DNA from: Avena insularis
Taxonomy: Eukaryota; Streptophyta; Magnoliopsida; Poales; Poaceae
Direction: 5' to 3'
NCBI GenBank assembly: GCA_023614405.1
Contig: CM042691.1
Span: forward strand, 180,516,927-180,580,926
DNA length: 64,000 nt
Shown: positions 59,401 to 64,000 of the stretch, piece by piece
Numbering within the stretch: position 1 is the stretch's first letter
Layout of the letters: every line of letters starts with the position of its first letter
Notes under the pieces: generated by a model
What the model was told of the DNA's origin: nothing
The model's database searches: none
What the model saw: only the letters and a program-made list of their open reading frames with translations
Made by a program: the position numbers and the translations under genes

Positions 59401-60502
59401 GAAGAATTGGAGCATATGTCAAAGACAATAAATAAAAGTTACATATGGGCACTTGTCGTCCTCGAACATTTCATAGGTGATGGCGCAACCACGCTTGCGA
59501 TCCTTCACCTTGACAATGTCCTTGAGGCGGAGCTTGATGGAGTCACTAGAAAAGTTATCCTCGGCGATCTGGAGGCTGTCTTTTCTATCCTTCGTGTATT
59601 GACACATCAGCTTCTCGCGGTGCTGCAGAGGCAGGATACGCGAGACGAACCAGAACATGGCCAGGTCAAAGACGGTCAGACCGACTCTACGAACCAGTCA
59701 ATCCGCCTTACAGCAGGGGACGCTTCATCATCGGAGGGGAGGAGGGATTGTGATCGCCATGTTGGGGCTTCAGCGGCGGCCCCGTCGATGAAGTCTGGGT
59801 ATGATGCTTCTCAGCTATCACGAGGAATGTCGGGTACATAGAAGTATGTGCGTTGCAATTTTTTGCAGGACTCGTGTCCTACAATGTCGGGGAACCACTG
59901 GCTAGGTCGGATCTTGAAGCTAATAGTCCCACAATTCCTAAGCTCCTCTCTACTCACTCTGGTTTCCCTCTTCATGGTGAAGAAGTATATGAACAGATCT
60001 AACCTAGGCCTAATCCCTAGGTATCCCTCGCACAAATCCGTGTAGTTGATAAGTGCAAGAATACTATTGGGGGATAGGTTCTGAGGTTGAACCCGGAAGT
60101 TCTCAAGGACATGGATACAGAAGTCGGAGAATGGCAGGGAGACGTCGCGTACGAACTGAGCTTTGAGGTATACCTTTTTTCCGGGTTGGGGGAAGGGATG
60201 ACCTCGACGGCCGGCACCGCCCGACGGACCAGGCCCTCCATCACAGGGAGGTACCCCTCAGCAAGCATCTCCTTGATGTCGCTATCGGAGATGTCTGAGC
60301 CTCGCCATTCTCCCTTGTGGTAGTCAACCTCTTCCTCCAACGGCTCCAGCGCCGCAAGAATATGGTTATCGCTGGTGGATTTGACCACCGCATATGGCGG
60401 CACCACCACGCCCCTCGGCGGGACATGGATGGTGTTGGATGGCTTGGCGGAAGCCTCGCCAAACGTCGTCATTGCTAGTGTGTTGCTGCTGTTGCTCGCC
60501 AC
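53454..60502 (-). pseudogene. R1 antisense gene (Transposase_28-like), interrupted by a solo LTR
   Basis: On the strand opposite to pol, between integrase and the 3' LTR, a gene runs from the ATG at 60502 (MASNSSNTLAMTTFGEASAK) to a stop at 53454 (SKSPTPEE). The N-terminal part holds the motif EVDYHKGEWRGSDISDSDI. After a frameshift comes CEGYLGIRPRLDLFIYFFTM and WFPDIVGHESCKKLQRTYFY (60035-59811), then WFVSRILPLQHREKLMCQY (59658 on). This pattern matches the plant "putative gypsy type transposon" family (PF04195). A Pro/Ser/Thr-rich linker (58723-58508) follows, and a coiled coil (54365-54153, DNKNKILKNERAYSLKLH). The solo LTR (54358-57891) splits it. Antisense ORFs are known in Tat-lineage elements, but their role is not established. 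Confidence 0.72.
54353..57896 (-). mobile_element. Solo Gypsy LTR with perfect target duplication CCTTA
   Basis: The LTR spans 54358-57891 (3534 bp), starting TGTAACATCC and ending GGAATGTTACA. It is flanked by CCTTA at 54353-54357 and 57892-57896. No PBS, coding region or second LTR is present, so a full element was reduced to one LTR by recombination between its two LTRs. Its block order matches the minus-strand G1 LTR, so I infer minus orientation, but the ends differ and it is another family. It includes a GC-rich section (56600-57540) with many overlapping ORFs that I regard as noncoding. Confidence 0.9.
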
Positions 60503-61097
60503 TGAGAGTTGAGAAGGTGGACTATAGATTAGGGGAAGTCAGGATTTTTTCTCTGCGTGCGCGTGATGTGCTTGATGAGAGGCTTAGGCTAGAGGAAGAC
60601 GATGATGCAGGAGTGAGTGAGTTGGAAAGATAAAATTACAGTTGTTAAAATATATAGCTCTAGCATCAAGATTCGTGCAAGACGATCCAATGGATGTTGC
60701 ATGGGCAACACGTGTGAGAACGTGTGCGGATATTTCGCCACGTTCCCACCGTCGCCGCCAACGTTTCTGATCCCTCGCGGGAAAAACTGCTATCATTATG
60801 TTATCTGCATGTGTGAGTTACGTGGTGTCGCTGACGTATGGTTTATGCCATCTCACTGACAAGTACATATGAACAGTCCCATCTTAAGAATTCGGCATGG
60901 ACGGTTCCTGTCCGGCTACGAGAAGAGTACGATGTAAGACTCTATGATTCTCCAACTTATGTATCAAAGAAGGGGAATATTGCGGAGTTCTTTGGAGGAC
61001 ACAAGATATTGCTTGTCGATTTGCTGACATCACCTAGACGGAGCATTCAACCTAAAGACGCAAGACAACGAAAGATCTCGGAGTTCCCGGAGGCTAC
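60503..61097. other. R1 region between the antisense gene and the 3' LTR
   Basis: Noncoding stretch holding the putative promoter side of the antisense gene and, just before the LTR, the purine-rich CGGAGTTCCCGGAGG, a weak polypurine tract for R1. A 91-codon plus-strand ORF here has no recognisable domain. Confidence 0.5.
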
Positions 61098-61624
61098 TGT
61101 TGGGGATAGCTAAATGGGTATCACCATTGCATGTCTCTAATCCGGATAACCCGGGTGGCCCACAATTGGTAGCAAGGCCCATGGCCTTCTAGGCGGCCGA
61201 TTTAGATGGATCCATAAGGGAGGCACATGCCGGATAAAGGAAGTCTACGAGGGAGTCACTAACATACCCAGATACTTGGAGTGTAAGACACGTAAGACTA
61301 GTTGTATTCTGCGTACGACTCTATAACCTGTCCGGCTAGGACTCTTCCCTGTAACCCTAGGACATGGCATCTTTATAAGATAGACATATGGGAGCCTTTA
61401 GGGCACAATCAACTCATATCGCGCACAGCGAACCAATCCCTATAACTCGGCGTATTTCCCTTCTAGTGATTTATAGCAGGATTATGGTTCTGCCACCGTC
61501 GTGGAACCTGAACCTGGGTAAGCCGTGTTACCTTGTACCCACCAACCTTCCGCCTTACCCCACTTCTCTAAACACGATTTGTGAGGACCCCCTCCATGGC
61601 GTACTCATCGGCAATACCATGACA
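61098..61624 (+). repeat. R1 3' LTR
   Basis: A 527-bp LTR, TGTTGGGGATAGC to ATACCATGACA, between the 3' region of R1 and R2 pol sequence. A TATA-like TTTATAAG lies at 61372-61379. Short LTRs of this kind with TGTTGGGGA starts are usual in Triticeae Retand elements. The partner LTR is outside the window. Confidence 0.8.
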
Positions 61625-62340
61625 GGAATAGAGCTAGTAGCTTTCAAAATTTAGTATAAACCATAGAGAGCAATAAAGTTCCAAATACTTGCCAACTTTG
61701 TCACTGATTGGAAAGAGACGGCAGAACACACAAGTCGTCCAGACTCGGAATTTTGGACTCTCCACTTTGATGGGTCAAAAGCACGAGGAGGCTCGGGGGC
61801 TGGCGTGGTGCTCAAATCACCCCAAGGAGATATGATTTTCTATGTACTGCCAATAATATTGCCGAATATGAAGCACTATTGCATGGAATATGCATCACCA
61901 AAGGCATTGGAATTAACTGACCCGTGAGTTATGGAGACTCGGATTTAGTTGCATAGAAAGTATCCGATATCTGAAACACAAACAAACACATGGCAACATA
62001 TAAAGTTGTTGTGGAAAAACTATCCAAAGCGTTTGAAGGGTTTGAGGTCCAACACACCCCTCGAGCAGAAAATGAGGAAGAAGATTCTCTATCAACAATA
62101 GGCTCCTCACAGAAACTAGTTCCGGATGGTGCTTTTTTCAAGCACTTAAGAGTTCCCTCCATGAAAGGAGTATATGAGGACTATCCGACGAAGTCCGACT
62201 CACCTTTAGTAGCATTTCTGGCTGTAAGTCCCAGCTGGACAAAACCCTACTTGGATTTCCTGGTAGCCAGAAAATTACCCGAAGAAGATGTTCTAGGATG
62301 GTAGATCGTCCGACGAGCAAAATCCTATACGATTATTAAT
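61625..62340 (+). pseudogene. pol: R2 RNase H fragment
   Basis: Starts GIELVAFKI, then a stop, then QILANFVTDWKETAEHTS. RNase H reads FWTLHFDGSKARGGSGAGVV (first Asp) and NIAEYEALLHGICITKGI (Glu), then SYGDSDLVA (third Asp). The C-terminal part (61990-62304) is open for 104 codons: MATYKVVVEKLSKAFEGFEV and HTPRAENEEEDSLST, where the Asp of the usual N-EAAD motif has become Glu (EEEDSLS). It then continues toward the integrase linker. At least three stops interrupt it. Confidence 0.82.
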
Positions 62341-63284
62341 GTTGACCTCTATAAGCGAAGCGTTTCTAGCGTTTTCCAGCACTGTATTTCTCTAGAAGAA
62401 GGAGTGGAAATCTTATGAGAAATCCACAAAAGCGAATGCGGACAACACGTTGCAGCCAAATATTTAGTGGAAAAACCTTTTTGACACGAATTATTTTGGC
62501 TTACAGCTAAGGCATATGCCGAGAAACTAGTCAAAACATGCACAGGATGCCAAAAGTACGCCATTCAAGCACATGTTTTGGCTGGTCAGCTAAGAACAAT
62601 ATCTATTACATGGCCATTTGCGGTCAGGGGGCTTGATATGGTAGGACCGTTCAAAACAGGAAAATGTGGATTTACCCATCTCTTAGTGTGGTGGATAAAT
62701 TTACAAAGTGGATTGAGGCCAAACCTGTAACAAATTGCATTGTAGCCACAACTAGAAAATTCGTCGAGGACGTAAGTATCCGATTCGGTTATGCTCATAG
62801 TATTATTACCAACAGGAGCAACTTTTCGATGGGACAATTAGCCGAATTTTTTATGGGATCCGATTTGATATTGCATTAGTCGCGCATCCACAAGCCAATG
62901 GACAATTCAAAAGGGCAAATGGTCTCATTTTAAAAGGACTCCAACCTTGTCTCAAATCTCCACTTCGTCGAGCTTCGGGGGCTTGGGCGGAAGAATTACC
63001 GTTTGTGATATGGATCTTACGAACTACTCCTAATATGTCAAGGAGATACACTTCTTTCTTCTTCGTCTATGGTGTAGAGGCAGTACTTCCGTGTGATTTA
63101 ATCCAGCAATCTCCTCGAGTGAAAGCGGATATCAAAGAAGATGCAAAAATTTCTTGACAAGATGATCTCGATATAATCGAAGAAGTCCGTGTTGTTGCTG
63201 AGTAGAGATCAACATCCTATCAGCATAAGTTACGCAAGTATCATAGTCAAATAGTAAAAATCGTTCTTTTAGGAAGGGTGATTT
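62341..63284 (+). pseudogene. pol: R2 integrase fragment with mutated catalytic residues
   Basis: The zinc region reads KTCTGCQKYAIQAHV (about 62535-62580). The core reads VVDKFTKWIEAKPVTN (first Asp), IRFGYAHSIITNRSNF (second Asp changed to Asn) and GQFKRANGLILKGLQP (catalytic Glu position changed to Lys). ELPFVIWILRTTPNMS and a YGVEAVLPCDL end follow. All three segments are easily recognised but lack two of the DDE residues. The fragment ends at 63284, where the edge LTR begins with TGAAGGGATACGG. Confidence 0.82.
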
Positions 63285-64000
63285 TGAAGGGATACGGGTA
63301 GGCTACACTAGCGCAAATCAAAATTTTCTACCGCGTAAACCAGGATTACTTTTGTCATAGATCACGGGATTACCACTAGACGCGTAGTTGTGGAACTTGA
63401 TGAAGCGCGTCGAGGCAGTGCAGGCGATCTACGACTCCTCCCCGTTCTCGTCCCACGAGCAGCTCCCCTTGCGCGCCTCGTCCAAACGCTACAGATGAAG
63501 CGCCTCCAAGGTATCCACACGGAAGTGCCGACGCCGGACTGCTAGGTCGCGGCGCATGTTCTGAGAGTGAGGAGTGGCGGCTGGCTGGAATGGTCTAGGG
63601 TCTAACCCTGGCCAGCTCGCCCCACCCTCTCTTATATAGGCGTCCCTAGTGGGCTTCTACATTAGCAGCCCATTAGTAGCCTAAGCCTGGTCTAATTCGG
63701 ATCCAATCCTCATTAGGGTTCCAGCCCCTTAAGTGTGTGACCCTATAGGTTCATATGAGTATAGGCATGACACGAATACACTTACTCTGTCAATAGTTGG
63801 TAGCGGCCTCTAGCAAGACGTGCCAACTCCTAAACACATACAAAGATCATATCGGACGAACCATCACAAGGTTTAGTACATGTCTTTCCTTTTGCCTCAC
63901 GATATTTGGTCTAGCTCCAATCTGACCTCTCTTTCCCGATACCGCAACTCGGAATCCCTTTACTAGGTTAACTCTTAAACTTATGTAGCACGACCATGTA
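63285..64000 (-). repeat. Partial LTR of another retrotransposon at the right window edge
   Basis: The boundary TGAAGGGATACGGG cuts off R2 integrase. In minus orientation the sequence has a TATA box (TATATAAG, 63638-63631) with GC-rich leader downstream, then GCAAATCAAAATTTTC-type LTR end sequence as seen in Triticeae Copia elements. Orientation and class are inferred; no PBS or coding region is inside the window. Confidence 0.65.
63631..63638 (-). promoter_or_regulatory. TATA box of the right-edge LTR
   Basis: The minus strand reads TATATAAG, followed by AGAGGGTGGGG and a GC-rich stretch, consistent with an LTR core promoter. Confidence 0.55.

Larger units (their letters stand above)
4281..61624 (+). 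mobile_element. R1: Tat/Retand-type Gypsy retrotransposon, split by four insertions
   Basis: The visible parts total roughly 8 kb: RT and RNase H start (4281-4984), RNase H to integrase zinc region (45011-45955), integrase (51820-52934), an antisense gene (60502 to 53454, itself interrupted) and a 3' LTR (61098-61624). The 5' LTR, gag, protease and RT N-terminus are left of the window. Retand identity comes from the RT sequence TPYGTFCYVTMPFGL, the RNase H core SQALADFIADWT and the antisense ORF. It is inserted into the RNase H of another Retand element, R2, which resumes at 61625. Coding capacity is destroyed by many stops. Confidence 0.88.
61625..63284 (+). mobile_element. R2: second Tat/Retand-type Gypsy element (outermost layer)
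   Basis: R2 pol resumes immediately after the R1 3' LTR at 61625, in the RNase H linker (GIELVAFKI), and continues through integrase to 63284. There a further LTR interrupts it. All upstream parts of R2 lie beyond the left side of the window, on the far side of R1. It is the oldest layer visible. Confidence 0.8.

Noticed and set aside
60838..61113. A 91-codon ORF upstream of the R1 3' LTR
   Set aside because: No motif. It crosses into the LTR start and lies in the expected noncoding 3' region.

Overview
This window is a piece of a large cereal genome, most likely Triticeae (wheat, Aegilops, barley or rye type). It holds no host gene that I can support. Essentially all of it can be assigned to transposable elements stacked inside one another. 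The taxonomic call rests on BARE/Angela-type Copia LTRs, Triticeae-style CACTA transposons with tnp2 plus a second Ulp1-bearing gene, and Retand-, Athila- and Del/Tekay-type Gypsy elements. Coding remnants are broken by stops and frameshifts, so nearly every protein entry is a pseudogene.

Layout, outermost to innermost. (1) A Tat/Retand-type Gypsy element, R2, is seen only at 61625-63284 (RNase H and integrase, + strand). (2) A second Retand element, R1, sits inside it. Its + strand pol is cut into 4281-4984, 45011-45955 and 51820-52934. It is followed by an antisense gene (60502 to 53454) and a 3' LTR at 61098-61624. (3) R1 is interrupted by an Athila-type element (1968-4280), a 40-kb CACTA insertion block (CACTA1, 4985-45010), a Copia element with perfect target duplications (C1, 45956-51819) and a solo Gypsy LTR with perfect target duplications (54358-57891). 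(4) CACTA1 is interrupted between its two genes by a chromovirus, G1 (9709-41863, - strand). (5) The 5' LTR of G1 is itself split (18751-20437 and 40770-41863) by a 20-kb composite: a partial Gypsy LTR G2 (20438-23178), a second CACTA element (CACTA2, 23179-34215, - strand) and a 5'-truncated Copia C2 (34216-40769). Partial LTRs close both window edges (1-1967 and 63285-64000).

Function and integrity. No element looks autonomous. G1 has lesions at catalytic positions in protease and reverse transcriptase and in its zinc knuckle, yet keeps a 324-codon open RNase H/integrase block. It carries two extra sense-strand ORFs between its primer-binding site and gag. C1 keeps an almost open integrase/reverse transcriptase region but lacks gag and protease. 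The two CACTA elements belong to different families, shown by different subterminal motifs. Both place extra subterminal-type repeats and a GC-rich tract between tnp2 and the second gene. Their second genes both end in a C48 (Ulp1) peptidase-like domain; in CACTA1 the cysteine is kept, in CACTA2 it is replaced.

The points I consider most worth following up are the G1 leader ORFs, the internal subterminal repeats of the CACTA elements, the cysteine-less Ulp1-like domain, the antisense gene of R1, and a noncoding block shared by three Gypsy LTR families.
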